Shown piece by piece: positions 18,923 through 27,647 of a DNA stretch of 64,000 bases. Within the stretch, counting starts at the first letter, position 1; each line of letters opens with the position of its first letter. The notes beneath the pieces are model-generated. The model had not been told where the DNA came from. It saw only the letters and a program-made list of their open reading frames with translations, and searched no databases. This DNA comes from Chitinophaga barathri. GTDB lineage: Bacteria > Bacteroidota > Bacteroidia > Chitinophagales > Chitinophagaceae. A program made the position numbers and the translations under genes. Location of the stretch: positions 124,001-188,000 of the forward strand of contig NZ_RMBX01000002.1 of assembly GCF_003807585.1 (NCBI RefSeq), read 5' to 3'.

Positions 18923-19552
18923 ATGAAAACGAATGCAGCCGTTATAACCGGCGATGTTATCCAATCCTCCCAGCTCGCCCCCACAGCGCGTGAACACCTT
19001 CAAAAGGCACTGGATAACGCATTTGCGGCAGCGAAAAAGAAAGATAAAAATTTCAGGGCCGAACAATACCGCGGAGATAGTTTCCAGGCCGTGATCACTA
19101 AAAACCCGGAAACCGCCCTGCGCAGCAGCCTGATATTGATGGCCATGCTGTGGAAGGAAGATTTTAAAGCCCGCCTCGCCATCGGCACCGGCACCATTTC
19201 TTTTAATGCGAAAAAAATAGTTACTTCAGATGGTCCCGCTTTCAGGAACTCCGGCCTGTACCTGGACGAACTGAAGAAAAAGAACGGGCTTATATCCGTG
19301 GCAACCCCGGACGCAGACGTTAACCAGGAATGGGAGATCCACAGCCACACGCTTTCCTTCATCATCGAACGGTGGAGCCCCGCCCAGGCGGAAGCAGTGC
19401 TGGAACAACTGAACGGCCTTACACAGGTACAGGCCGCTGAAAAACTGAATATACGCCAGCCAGCCGTTCAGCAACGGCTGCAGGGCGCCGGGTGGCAGAC
19501 CATCAGCCTGATACTCCGGCGCTTCGAACAACAGGTTCCGGCCATGTTCTAA
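18923..19552 (+). CDS. SatD family protein: cyclase-like domain plus C-terminal helix-turn-helix
   Basis: 209 residues of the SatD family, named after the streptococcal satD gene; biochemical role not known to me. Residues 1-150 follow the motif order of class III nucleotidyl cyclase/GGDEF-like folds: 'AVITGDVIQS' (aspartate), 'YRGDSFQAVI', 'RLAIGTGTIS', 'DGPAFRNSGLYLDEL', 'NGLISVA'. Residues about 160-205 ('LTQVQAAEKLNIRQPAVQQRL...') are a sigma-region-4-like helix-turn-helix. I infer a nucleotide-responsive DNA-binding protein that controls its own promoter through the three palindromes. A DUF3307 membrane protein gene follows after 11 bases. Confidence 0.8.
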   Translation: MKTNAAVITGDVIQSSQLAPTAREHLQKALDNAFAAAKKKDKNFRAEQYRGDSFQAVITKNPETALRSSLILMAMLWKEDFKARLAIGTGTISFNAKKIVTSDGPAFRNSGLYLDELKKKNGLISVATPDADVNQEWEIHSHTLSFIIERWSPAQAEAVLEQLNGLTQVQAAEKLNIRQPAVQQRLQGAGWQTISLILRRFEQQVPAMF

Positions 19553-19563
19553 ACCATATCTTT

Positions 19564-20292
19564 ATGTTATTACTCATCAAATGGCTGTGCGCCCACCTCA
19601 TCGGGGACTTCGCACTGCAAACCACCCGCATTGTGCAACAAAAGCGCCGCCTCAAAGCAGGTTCCGGTTATCTTTACCTGCATTGCCTCATCCACGGTGC
19701 GCTCATTTACCTGTTCACCGCCGCATGGTCCCAATGGCTGGCGCCGGTAGCCGTTGCCGTTACCCACTATTTCATAGATCTCTGGAAGCTGCACCGTAAA
19801 GACAATGCGAAGAATTTTATCATAGACCAGGGCCTGCACCTGCTCGTATTATTCGTGCTCTGGCTGCAGGTGACCCACAGCTGGAGCGGCGTACCGCCCT
19901 TCCTGAGAAATCTCTGGCAGAACACGGAATTCTGGGCCATTGTACTGGGTTACGCCACCGTTATATGGCCGGCCGCGTTCCTGCTGGGATTCGCCACCAA
20001 ACGCTGGCGCGACCAGATAGCGGACACACGCCTGAGCAACGGCGGCAAAGGTTCGCTCAGCGAAGCCGGGAAATGGATCGGGATATTCGAACGGGCACTG
20101 GTGCTCACGTTTATTATCACCAACCATTACGAAGGCATCGGTTTCCTGATCGCCGCCAAATCCATCCTGCGCTTCAATGACCTGAAAGAAAGCGAGAACC
20201 GCCGCGAAACGGAATACGTGCTCATCGGCACACTCATGAGCTTTTCAACCTCTATTTTTATCGGCTCCGTTGTGGTGTTCCTGCTGCAATAA
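19564..20292 (+). CDS. DUF3307 integral membrane protein
   Basis: 242 residues with about six membrane segments. The first 130 residues are DUF3307, with polar residues set in helices: 'HLIGDFALQ', 'HCLIHG', 'HYFIDLWK' and 'DQGLHLL'. These histidines and aspartates could bind a metal within the membrane, but no activity is known. The C-terminal half contains 'GKWIGIFERALVLTFI', also typical for the family. I chose the ATG at 19564 because it follows the satD stop by 11 bases and starts the first hydrophobic segment; an upstream in-frame ATG lies inside satD. It forms an operon with satD. Confidence 0.82.
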   Translation: MLLLIKWLCAHLIGDFALQTTRIVQQKRRLKAGSGYLYLHCLIHGALIYLFTAAWSQWLAPVAVAVTHYFIDLWKLHRKDNAKNFIIDQGLHLLVLFVLWLQVTHSWSGVPPFLRNLWQNTEFWAIVLGYATVIWPAAFLLGFATKRWRDQIADTRLSNGGKGSLSEAGKWIGIFERALVLTFIITNHYEGIGFLIAAKSILRFNDLKESENRRETEYVLIGTLMSFSTSIFIGSVVVFLLQ

Positions 20293-20295
20293 TTG

Positions 20296-20303
20296 TAATT
20301 TTG
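20296..20303 (+). promoter_or_regulatory. pdxJ -7 box
   Basis: TAATTTTG ends four bases before the pdxJ ATG at 20308. Initiation at the usual distance would give a leaderless or almost leaderless message. No clear -33 element is visible. Confidence 0.5.
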
Positions 20304-20307
20304 CGGC

Positions 20308-21039
20308 ATGACCAAGCTGAGTGTTAACATTAACAAGTTTGCCACGCTGCGGAACGCACGCGGCGGCAACCTGCCGGATATTATACAGGTGGCAAAGGAC
20401 TGCGAGCGTTTCGGGGCGGATGGCATTACGGTACACCCCCGGCCGGACGAAAGGCATATCCGTTACCAGGACGTACGGGACCTGAAACCCATCGTCACCA
20501 CGGAATTTAATATCGAAGGATACCCTTCAAAGGATTTTATGGACCTGGTGCTGGAGACAAAACCCCACCAGGCCACGCTGGTACCCGATCCCCCCGGCGT
20601 ACTTACGTCGAACAACGGATGGGATACCGTGCATTACCAGGCCTTTCTGAAAGACGTGATCTCTACCCTGAAAAAGGCCGGCATCCGCGTATCCATCTTC
20701 CTGAACCCCGATATCAGCAAAGTGGAAGGCGCAAAATCGGCCGGAGCGGACCGCATTGAGCTGTACACCGGCCCTTACGCCGAAGAATACACGAATGCGC
20801 GTACCCAGCCGCAGAACTTCCGCCTGTTCAACGACTATAAAAACACGGCCAGAGAAGCCTCCGCAATAGGACTGGAACTGAACGCAGGGCACGACCTGAA
20901 CCTGGACAACCTCCGGTTCTTCAAACTTCACATCCCCCAGTTAAAAGAAGTATCCATCGGCCACGCCCTGGTATGCGACGCTATTTACTTCGGGCTGGAA
21001 AATACCATCCAGCTGTATAAACGGCAGCTGCAGGACTAA
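20308..21039 (+). CDS. pdxJ: Pyridoxine 5'-phosphate synthase
   Basis: Joins 3-amino-2-oxopropyl phosphate and 1-deoxyxylulose 5-phosphate to pyridoxine 5'-phosphate, the last carbon-joining step of DXP-dependent vitamin B6 synthesis. The 243-residue TIM barrel is full length: 'LSVNINKFATLRNARGG' at the N-terminus, 'GADGITVHPRPDERHI' with the substrate-binding arginines and histidine, the 'FNIEGYPS' glutamate, 'DRIELYTGPYA', and 'NAGHDLNLDNL' near the C-terminus with the catalytic histidine. It lies 15 bases after DUF3307 but has its own -7 box. Confidence 0.97.
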   Translation: MTKLSVNINKFATLRNARGGNLPDIIQVAKDCERFGADGITVHPRPDERHIRYQDVRDLKPIVTTEFNIEGYPSKDFMDLVLETKPHQATLVPDPPGVLTSNNGWDTVHYQAFLKDVISTLKKAGIRVSIFLNPDISKVEGAKSAGADRIELYTGPYAEEYTNARTQPQNFRLFNDYKNTAREASAIGLELNAGHDLNLDNLRFFKLHIPQLKEVSIGHALVCDAIYFGLENTIQLYKRQLQD

Positions 21040-21078
21040 TAAATTTTTCAAGAAAAGCCTACGTGGAACAGGAAAAAG

Positions 21079-21214
21079 CGTCATTGCGAGAAGCAGTGCG
21101 GGATTTTGTGCGGGGCGCGACGAAGCAATCTCCCAATATTGGAGCATCTCAATTCAATGAAGGAGATTGCTTCGTCGCCCTCCCACTTTAGCTCTGCTGC
21201 TCCTCGCAACAACG
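21079..21214. repeat. 136-bp palindromic dispersed-type element (GTCATTGCGAG family)
   Basis: Ends in CGTCATTGCGAG on the left and the near-inverse CTCGCAACAACG on the right. Inside is a perfect 17-bp inverted repeat (21117-21133 with 21162-21178) carrying GACGAAGCAATCTCC. This wording is a recurrent non-coding element in many bacterial genomes. It sits between the convergent pdxJ and ABC permease genes and may serve as a two-way terminator. No transposase is present. Confidence 0.75.
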
Positions 21215-21221
21215 GGCTTTA

Positions 21222-22934
21222 TCAGGACACTTCCAGTTTCTCCCAGCTCGTTTCCTTATACCGCATATACAGCAGGTACAAAGCCGAAAGGGAGATCAAC
21301 CCGAAAAAAACCACCATTACCGTATAAGCCCAGCTGACGTCCGTGCCGATGAACCGCAGGCCGTAGTGCGCAAACCCGATACCGCCGGGAATAGCCAATA
21401 TCAGCAGGCCTTTCAGGAAAGTGCCCGCACCCTGTTTAATGTTCAGCTGCGCTGAAAACGGCAGCTTCCGCAGGTAAATGGCCGCAAACACGAGGTTGAT
21501 CAGCACCACATTCACAAGCCCCAGCAGCAGGTCCGGCACGATCCTGAACCCCCACACACTTATGGAAAACAGCGCGATCAGGATGTAAAACGGCAGGAAA
21601 AATTTCACCAGTGTAGCTTTGAAAGCACCCATCAGCAGCTCGCCGGGCACCTTTACCGGCGCCGCGTAATATACCCAGGCCGCTTTGAACTTGTCCGAAT
21701 AAGTGATATTGCTGATGGCAGTGACAAACACAAAACTGCTGATATAAATAAGCAGGATAAACATATTCGTTTCCGGGAGTTTGGCCCAGGCCTCGCCCGG
21801 CGTGCCCTGCTTGCCGCTGAAAAGGAAATACACAAAATACACGACCACATAAGCCAGCGAAGGATACACCTTCAGCTTAAACTCGCGGCTGCGCCCCGTG
21901 ATCATCCACACCAGTTCAAAAGAAAGCTGCTCAAGCCTGTTTTTGCTGGACAGGCGGGCCAATGTTTTGTAAAAAGGTTTTTTACCGGAAACGGTCCGCA
22001 CCTTCTTTGTTTTCACCGTATCCGGCTCGCTTCCGCTGAGCATGGCCAGCTTCCGGTTAAAACTGGGGGCAAATACCCTCACCACCAGCCAGAGGCTGAA
22101 AAACGGCACCAAAATGGCCAAAAGGATATACAGGATATTCAGCCCGCTGAAGTCGAGGCTGGCCACGCTGAGATAAGCCCCCGCAAACCAGTACGTGGGC
22201 ATAAAGTACACCCAGGGGTAATCCGCCAGGTTCAGCTCCGCCAGCTGCGACTTCTGTACCAGCTTCGGCGCGAGATAATAAGTGGCAAATACGATAATGG
22301 AAAAAATGATCTGGAGATAGTTCAGTATTTCTTTGAAACGCTGCGGCGTGGTGAGCTTCAGCGCAACCAGGTACACCGTGTTGATCAGAAAGATGCAGAA
22401 CATGCTGAGCAGTACAACCAGTACGCCAAACCAGCAGCCCGGGCCAATGCCATACCGGATACAGATATACACAAAGGCCGGCAACGCCAGCGGCCCCACA
22501 ATCTTTGAAATATGGATCATGATATGCAGCAGCCTGCTCACCACCACCGTCTTGTCATTCACGGGCCTGGGCAATATCACGTAGTTGTCTTTCACGTCTA
22601 TCAGCACGCTGGTAAAATCCGATATGAGCGTAATGCTCATCATCACCATAAAAATGCTGAACCACAGGAAGAACTGGAGTATCAGGTTTTGCCCCATCAT
22701 AAAAATGAACAGGTAAAAGAAACCCATCAGCAGCGATACCAGCACAATGGCCCAGGAACCGTTTTTCCGGGGTTTGTTCTGCTGCTGCTGGCGCATGCTG
22801 GTATAGGCATTGGGGCGGCGGTCGTCCATCTTCAGCTTCACGTCCAGGATGGCGCGCAGCTGGTTCACGTTCACGCCCATCTTTTTCCAGAGCGGGTTAA
22901 AGAGGGATATAAGGGCTAAGAAAAATTTGTTCAT
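21222..22934 (-). CDS. ABC transporter permease, large, function unassigned
   Basis: A 570-residue polytopic membrane protein with about a dozen hydrophobic segments in two blocks (about 60-275 and 360-560), separated by a charged loop near residues 285-350. It follows an ABC ATPase gene by 12 bases, so it is the membrane part of an ABC-2-like exporter. I recognise no substrate-defining motif. The order porQ-ATPase-permease suggests an operon. A cell-envelope or lipid role is possible but unproven. Confidence 0.82.
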   Translation of the reverse strand: MNKFFLALISLFNPLWKKMGVNVNQLRAILDVKLKMDDRRPNAYTSMRQQQQNKPRKNGSWAIVLVSLLMGFFYLFIFMMGQNLILQFFLWFSIFMVMMSITLISDFTSVLIDVKDNYVILPRPVNDKTVVVSRLLHIMIHISKIVGPLALPAFVYICIRYGIGPGCWFGVLVVLLSMFCIFLINTVYLVALKLTTPQRFKEILNYLQIIFSIIVFATYYLAPKLVQKSQLAELNLADYPWVYFMPTYWFAGAYLSVASLDFSGLNILYILLAILVPFFSLWLVVRVFAPSFNRKLAMLSGSEPDTVKTKKVRTVSGKKPFYKTLARLSSKNRLEQLSFELVWMITGRSREFKLKVYPSLAYVVVYFVYFLFSGKQGTPGEAWAKLPETNMFILLIYISSFVFVTAISNITYSDKFKAAWVYYAAPVKVPGELLMGAFKATLVKFFLPFYILIALFSISVWGFRIVPDLLLGLVNVVLINLVFAAIYLRKLPFSAQLNIKQGAGTFLKGLLILAIPGGIGFAHYGLRFIGTDVSWAYTVMVVFFGLISLSALYLLYMRYKETSWEKLEVS

Positions 22935-22946
22935 CGTGGTGTCTGT

Positions 22947-23717
22947 TTATTGGCCAAGGGCGTTGATAAATGCATCCGCGCTGGTGCTGTGCTGCTGTTT
23001 ACCGGTGAGGCGCGCGAAGATCTGCTCCAGCGTTTCGTCGCCGGATTCCTTCAGGGCGCTGAAGGTACCGTCCGCCACGATGCTGCCTTCGTCTATCAGC
23101 ACGATCCTGTCCGATACTTTTTCCACCACGTCCATCATATGAGAGCAGTAAAAGATGGTTTTGTTCTCTTTTTTCAGCAGGGTCATGATCTCTTTGACGA
23201 TGATCACGGCGTTTGCATCGAGGCCTGAAAGCGGCTCGTCCAGCACTACGATCTGCGGGTTGTGCAGCAGGCCGGACGTGATGAGCACCTTCTGGCGCAT
23301 CCCTTTGGAAAAGGTATCCATCCGCTGGTCTTTGTTTTCCAGCAGGCCGAAGGCCTGGAGCATCCGCGTGGCCCTTTCTTCGATGATGTCGTCTTCCAGT
23401 TCATAGAGTTTGCCTACGAACGACAGGTATTCCATGGGCGTGAGCACTTCATAGATCTCCGCGTTTTCAGGCACGTAACCAATGAGGCTTTTGATGGACA
23501 GCGTATCCTGCCGGAGGTCTTTCCCCAGGATGCTCACGTCTCCTTCAAAATCACTGAGCAGGCCGATGAGCACCTTTACCGTAGTGGACTTGCCCGCACC
23601 GTTCGGACCGATATAACCGATGATCTGGCCGGGAAATATGTCAAGGGTGATGCCTTTCAGCACTTGTTTGTCTCCGTAATTTTTCCTGAGATCCCTGATA
23701 GAAATAATAGGCTGCAT
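22947..23717 (-). CDS. ABC transporter ATP-binding protein
   Basis: 256 residues from the chosen Met ('MQPIISIRDL'); an upstream in-frame Met would add 20 residues overlapping porQ and lacks family similarity. It carries Walker A 'GPNGAGKST' near residue 37, a Q-loop 'IGYVPEN', signature 'FSKGMRQKV' (an LSGGQ variant), Walker B 'IVVLDEPLSGLD' and the H-loop histidine 'FYCSH'. The short spacer between signature and Walker B is typical of ABC-2 exporters. It powers the downstream permease. Confidence 0.93.
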   Translation of the reverse strand: MQPIISIRDLRKNYGDKQVLKGITLDIFPGQIIGYIGPNGAGKSTTVKVLIGLLSDFEGDVSILGKDLRQDTLSIKSLIGYVPENAEIYEVLTPMEYLSFVGKLYELEDDIIEERATRMLQAFGLLENKDQRMDTFSKGMRQKVLITSGLLHNPQIVVLDEPLSGLDANAVIIVKEIMTLLKKENKTIFYCSHMMDVVEKVSDRIVLIDEGSIVADGTFSALKESGDETLEQIFARLTGKQQHSTSADAFINALGQ

Positions 23718-23733
23718 ATTGTTTTTTTCTCTT

Positions 23734-24825
23734 TTATAAAGTATAGGCTTCGTCCGGCTTCCAGCCGATGCGGTCACCGAATTTACCGAATCCTGTCCAT
23801 TGATTGAGCGGAATACTGAGGCCGACGTGATTAAATGCGATGGCCCGCTGGTACCAGCTGCGTGCGTACCGGAGTTGTATTTTCTGAACGATCACGCCCA
23901 GGCCGAATGAAAACCCGCTCAGCCCGCCCGCATTGTCCAGGGCCAGTTCCCGCCGCCGCAGGTGGTTGTACCCCGCGGTCACTTCCACGTACCTGCCGAT
24001 CTCGAATTGTGCGGCCAGCACAAAATGCCGGAACACGTTGTCCATCGTGCCGCCGTTCCTCCGGATGGTATCGCCGTTTTCGATGACGATGTTTTCCTCC
24101 GATGCGGGGTCCGCGTAACGTATATCGAATTGGTAAATGTGGTGAAGGGTGGCGGATAACTGCAGCGGCACATGTTTCAGCCGTTTGCTCACGCCTGCCT
24201 GCAGGTCAAAGGGAAGACCCTCGCGCTCGCCGGCGGTATACCGGGTGAACTGTGTGCCCATATTCTTCGCCAGCAGGCCCGCCTGCCAGCCGCTGGCGGT
24301 ATCCCTGAAAGCAATGCCCACATCGGTGCCGATGCCGGTAGCCCTGAAATCGAGGTAACGCGAGCGGATGTATTTGATACTGATGCCGTACTGCCATTTT
24401 TCAAGGTATTGGCGGGAGGCGCTTACCTGCCAGTAGAAGTCCACCGGCCTGAAACTGCCCAGGATATTCCCGGCCGCATCCGTATGCGTCATTTCGCCGT
24501 AACCGGTGTACTGGATGCTGGTGGCAAATGTGGTGGCGATGGAGGGAACATGGTAGGCAAAAGCAAAGTTGGAATATTTCACGCCGCCAACATAGCCGGA
24601 ATATCCCACCTGGAGCTGCGTATGCATGGAAGGCCGCAGCAGTGCGGGGTTCATCAGCCCAAGGCTCAGATCTTTCCCCTGCTGGCTCACCGTCATACCG
24701 CCCAGCGCGGTGATCTGCGGGCTCGGCGGAAGGTCCAGGAAAGCGAATGTCTGCCTCCCTCCCAGTACCTGGGCCCTGGCATAGGACGATAATAACAGTA
24801 ATATGAGGAAATAGCGGTGTTTCAA
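23734..24825 (-). CDS. porQ: Type IX secretion system protein PorQ
   Basis: A 363-residue outer-membrane barrel protein. The signal peptide ends at ARAQ (about 19). The start of the mature protein, 'GGRQTFAFLDLPPSPQITALGG' followed by 'DLSLGLMNPALL', is the PorQ/PorV-type opening. PorQ belongs to the attachment complex (PorU, PorV, PorQ, PorZ) that cleaves type IX cargo and anchors it to the surface. The length is usual. It is the first gene of a minus-strand group with an ABC exporter 16 bases behind it; its own upstream region holds an 11-bp periodic repeat. Confidence 0.9.
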   Translation of the reverse strand: MKHRYFLILLLLSSYARAQVLGGRQTFAFLDLPPSPQITALGGMTVSQQGKDLSLGLMNPALLRPSMHTQLQVGYSGYVGGVKYSNFAFAYHVPSIATTFATSIQYTGYGEMTHTDAAGNILGSFRPVDFYWQVSASRQYLEKWQYGISIKYIRSRYLDFRATGIGTDVGIAFRDTASGWQAGLLAKNMGTQFTRYTAGEREGLPFDLQAGVSKRLKHVPLQLSATLHHIYQFDIRYADPASEENIVIENGDTIRRNGGTMDNVFRHFVLAAQFEIGRYVEVTAGYNHLRRRELALDNAGGLSGFSFGLGVIVQKIQLRYARSWYQRAIAFNHVGLSIPLNQWTGFGKFGDRIGWKPDEAYTL

Positions 24826-24899
24826 TGGTAACTTTTGCGGACGGTAAGTTACAATAAATGCATGCTATTTTAACGAAAAGCCGTAGTACTACGAACCTT

Positions 24900-24943
24900 A
24901 TAGGATAGATATACGATCGTTATAGGATCGTTATAGGAGAAGA
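24900..24943. repeat. Four 11-bp tandem repeats upstream of porQ
   Basis: Units ATAGGATAGAT, ATACGATCGTT, ATAGGATCGTT and ATAGGAGAAGA follow each other without gaps. They lie about 75-118 bp upstream of the porQ start codon. Confidence 0.75.
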
Positions 24944-24969
24944 AATGGTAAAATAGTACCAAAAAGAAC

Positions 24970-24999
24970 AAAGCCGCCCATCAAAGGCGGCTTTATTCA
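24970..24999 (-). terminator. lon terminator
   Basis: Perfect 9-bp stem AAAGCCGCC/GGCGGCTTT (24970-24978 with 24986-24994), followed on the minus strand by GTTCTTTTT. Confidence 0.7.
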
Positions 25000-25085
25000 A
25001 ACCCTTAAACAATCAACATGCGCTCACTTATTATAAAAAAGTGAACTTGGTTGCATGGCCTGCCAGGAATGACTGACCGTGCTTC

Positions 25086-27488
25086 CTATCTCTTTAATAA
25101 CGCAGTTTCGAGCACTTGGTTCATTTCTCTTACATAATGGAACTTCAGCCCCTTTATATAGTCGGGATTGATGTCCTGGATGTCTTTTTCATTCTGCCAG
25201 CATAGGATCACTTCTTTGATACCGGCGCGTTTGGCCGCCAGTATCTTTTCCTTGATGCCGCCCACCGGCAATACCTGCCCGCGGAGGGTGATCTCGCCGG
25301 TCATGGCCAGGTACGGCTTCACGCGGCGGCCGGTATAGGCCGAGGTGAGCGCCGTGAGCATGGTCACGCCGGCGCTGGGGCCGTCCTTCGGCACAGCGCC
25401 TTCCGGCACGTGCACGTGGATGGTTTTGTCGCGGAACATCCTGGGGTCGATCTTGTAGGTGGCCGCGTTTGCCTGTAAATAGCTGAGCGCGGTCACGGCT
25501 GATTCTTTCATCACATTCCCCAGGTTGCCCGTGAGCTTCAGGTCGCCCTTGCCTTCGCTGAGGCTGGACTCGATGAACAGGATGTCCCCGCCCACGTACG
25601 TCCAGGCGAGGCCCACGGCTACGCCGCTCGGGTTGCCCGTTTTGTATATTTCATTGCTGTATTTCTGTTTGCCCAGCGCTTTGATCACCCTTTCTTCGGA
25701 AACGGTGTCTTTCAGTTTCGTGCCCATGGCCACGTCCTTGGCCAGGGAACGCATGATGGCGGCAAACTGCCTGTCCAGCTCACGCACGCCGCTTTCGCGG
25801 GTGTAATCGGCGATCACTTTTTCGATCACTTTGTTGGCAAAAGTGAACTTGTAATCCTTGAGGCCGTGCGCTTCTTTCTGTTTGGGCAGCAGGTGCCTTT
25901 TGGCGATCTCCACTTTTTCCTCGATGGAATAACCGCTCAGGTCTATGATCTCCAGCCTGTCGCGCAGCGCGAGAGGGATGGCGTTGATATTATTGGCCGT
26001 GGCGATGAACAGCACTTTGCTGAGATCGTATTCCAGCTCCAGGTAGTTGTCGTAGAAGGTACTGTTCTGCTCCGGGTCCAGCACTTCCAGCAGGGCGCTG
26101 GCGGGATCTCCGCGGAAGTCGTTGCCGATCTTATCGATCTCATCGAGGATCATCACGGGGTTGCCGGATTTCACCTTGCGGATGGTTTGCAGGATACGGC
26201 CGGCCATAGCGCCGATGTATGTTTTACGGTGACCGCGGATCTCGCTTTCGTCGTGCAGGCCGCCGAGGCTGAGCCTTGCGTACTTTCTGCCGATGGCGTT
26301 TGCAATGGAGCGCCCCAGCGAAGTTTTACCGATACCGGGAGGGCCTACAAAACACAGGATGGGCGATTTCATATCACCTTTCAGCTTCAGCACGGCCAGG
26401 TATTCAAGGATACGTTCCTTGATCCTGTCCATCCCATAATGGTCGTTATCCAGCACCTTTTTAGCCTTTTTCAGGTCGTAGCTGTCTTTGGTGAACTCGT
26501 GCCAGGGCAGGTCCAGCATAAGGTCCAGGTGGTTGTACACCACGGAATAGTCCGGGGTGCTGGGGTGCATACGCTCCAGCTTTTCTATGCCTTTGGTAAA
26601 AAGCTCTTTGGCGGATTCCGGCCACTTCTTCAGCTCGGCCTTGCGCTGCATTTCTTTCACCTCGCGGTCGTTGCTGTCCCCACCCAGTTCTTCCTTGATG
26701 CTTTTCATCTGCTGCTGCAGGAAATATTCCCGCTGCTGCTTGTCCAGGTCCTGTTTGGTTTTGTTGTTGATCTTGTTCTTCAGCTCAGCCAGCTGCAGTT
26801 CCACCTGCAGCAGTTTCATCAGCAGCTCCGCGCGTACGCGCAGGTTGTTGATCTCCAGCAGCCGCTGTTTGTCTTTTACCTCGCTGTTGAGGTTGCTGCT
26901 CACAAAGTGTATCAGGAAAGGAGCGTTCTCAATGTTTTTGAGGATAATGCTCGCTTCGGAAGGAATATTCGGCGAAAGCTGTATGATCTGCGCCGCCAGG
27001 TCTTTGATGGAAGACACATAGGCGTCAAACTCGGAATCGTTTTCCTCCATTTCGTCCGGCATCAGCTCGTAGCTGGCCTTGAAATAAGGATCTTCGGTGA
27101 GTATGCTGGTTATCTTGAAACGTTTGCGGCCCTGGATGATGATGGTAGTGCCGCCGTCCGGCATTTTGATCAGTTTTACGATCTTGGCCACAGTGCCCAC
27201 ATCGGAAAGATCGGTAATGCCGGGTTCTTCGATATTACTGTCTTTTTGCGCTACAACGCCAATCATTTTGTCAGTCTTGTACGCATCATTTACAGCCTTG
27301 ATGCTCTTGTCCCTGCCAACGGTGATGGGCAGTACCACACCCGGAAACAACACGGTGTTCCTCAGCGGCAACAGCGCCAGTTCCTCCGGGATCTTGTCGT
27401 CCTCCTGCCCTTCGCCATCTTCATTCAGAGGAATAATGGGCATAAACTCCATTTCCTCTTCTGTATTGCCTAAGAAAAATGTATTCAT
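25086..27488 (-). CDS. lon: ATP-dependent protease Lon
   Basis: Soluble homohexameric AAA+ serine protease that removes misfolded and regulatory proteins. The 800 residues match the family. It shows the N-terminal LON substrate-binding domain (about 35-235), a coiled helical linker rich in K, Q and L (235-330), the ATPase with Walker A 'GPPGIGKTS' near residue 381 and Walker B '[10 protein letters not shown]', and the protease domain with the catalytic serine in 'KDGPSAG' (about 700) and lysine in '[14 protein letters not shown]' (about 743). It is monocistronic, closed by its own terminator. Confidence 0.98.
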   Translation of the reverse strand: MNTFFLGNTEEEMEFMPIIPLNEDGEGQEDDKIPEELALLPLRNTVLFPGVVLPITVGRDKSIKAVNDAYKTDKMIGVVAQKDSNIEEPGITDLSDVGTVAKIVKLIKMPDGGTTIIIQGRKRFKITSILTEDPYFKASYELMPDEMEENDSEFDAYVSSIKDLAAQIIQLSPNIPSEASIILKNIENAPFLIHFVSSNLNSEVKDKQRLLEINNLRVRAELLMKLLQVELQLAELKNKINNKTKQDLDKQQREYFLQQQMKSIKEELGGDSNDREVKEMQRKAELKKWPESAKELFTKGIEKLERMHPSTPDYSVVYNHLDLMLDLPWHEFTKDSYDLKKAKKVLDNDHYGMDRIKERILEYLAVLKLKGDMKSPILCFVGPPGIGKTSLGRSIANAIGRKYARLSLGGLHDESEIRGHRKTYIGAMAGRILQTIRKVKSGNPVMILDEIDKIGNDFRGDPASALLEVLDPEQNSTFYDNYLELEYDLSKVLFIATANNINAIPLALRDRLEIIDLSGYSIEEKVEIAKRHLLPKQKEAHGLKDYKFTFANKVIEKVIADYTRESGVRELDRQFAAIMRSLAKDVAMGTKLKDTVSEERVIKALGKQKYSNEIYKTGNPSGVAVGLAWTYVGGDILFIESSLSEGKGDLKLTGNLGNVMKESAVTALSYLQANAATYKIDPRMFRDKTIHVHVPEGAVPKDGPSAGVTMLTALTSAYTGRRVKPYLAMTGEITLRGQVLPVGGIKEKILAAKRAGIKEVILCWQNEKDIQDINPDYIKGLKFHYVREMNQVLETALLKR

Positions 27489-27593
27489 CTGTCAGTTTTA
27501 AGTACCGGGACATATTGTCAGTCTCTCCCCTCAAAATGCCCCCAATTAAAGAGTATACCTATATAGTCAAATTGGGTGCCATGCTGAAAGATA

Positions 27594-27628
27594 ATAAAAA
27601 AGACCGCCCCTTGCGGGTGCGGTCTCGC
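27594..27628 (-). terminator. Terminator of the outer-membrane protein gene
   Basis: Stem AGACCGC/GCGGTCT around an 11-12 base loop; on the minus strand six T follow. Confidence 0.75.
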
Positions 27629-27647
27629 TCAGTTGTAGGTACACTTT

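Larger units (their letters stand above)
24826..25085. other. porQ-lon intergenic region
   Basis: 260 bp. From left to right it has a perfect 12-bp palindrome CGTAGTACTACG (24882-24893), four 11-bp repeats (24900-24943) and the lon terminator (24970-24999). No gene is seen. Confidence 0.7.

Noticed and set aside
21064..21073. Half-match to a ParB parS site (TGTTCCACGT on the minus strand)
   Set aside because: Only one half agrees; the second half of the palindrome is missing.
25866..27473. 535-codon plus-strand frame opposite lon
   Set aside because: Lon is complete and unmistakable on the other strand; the frame has no recognisable protein features.
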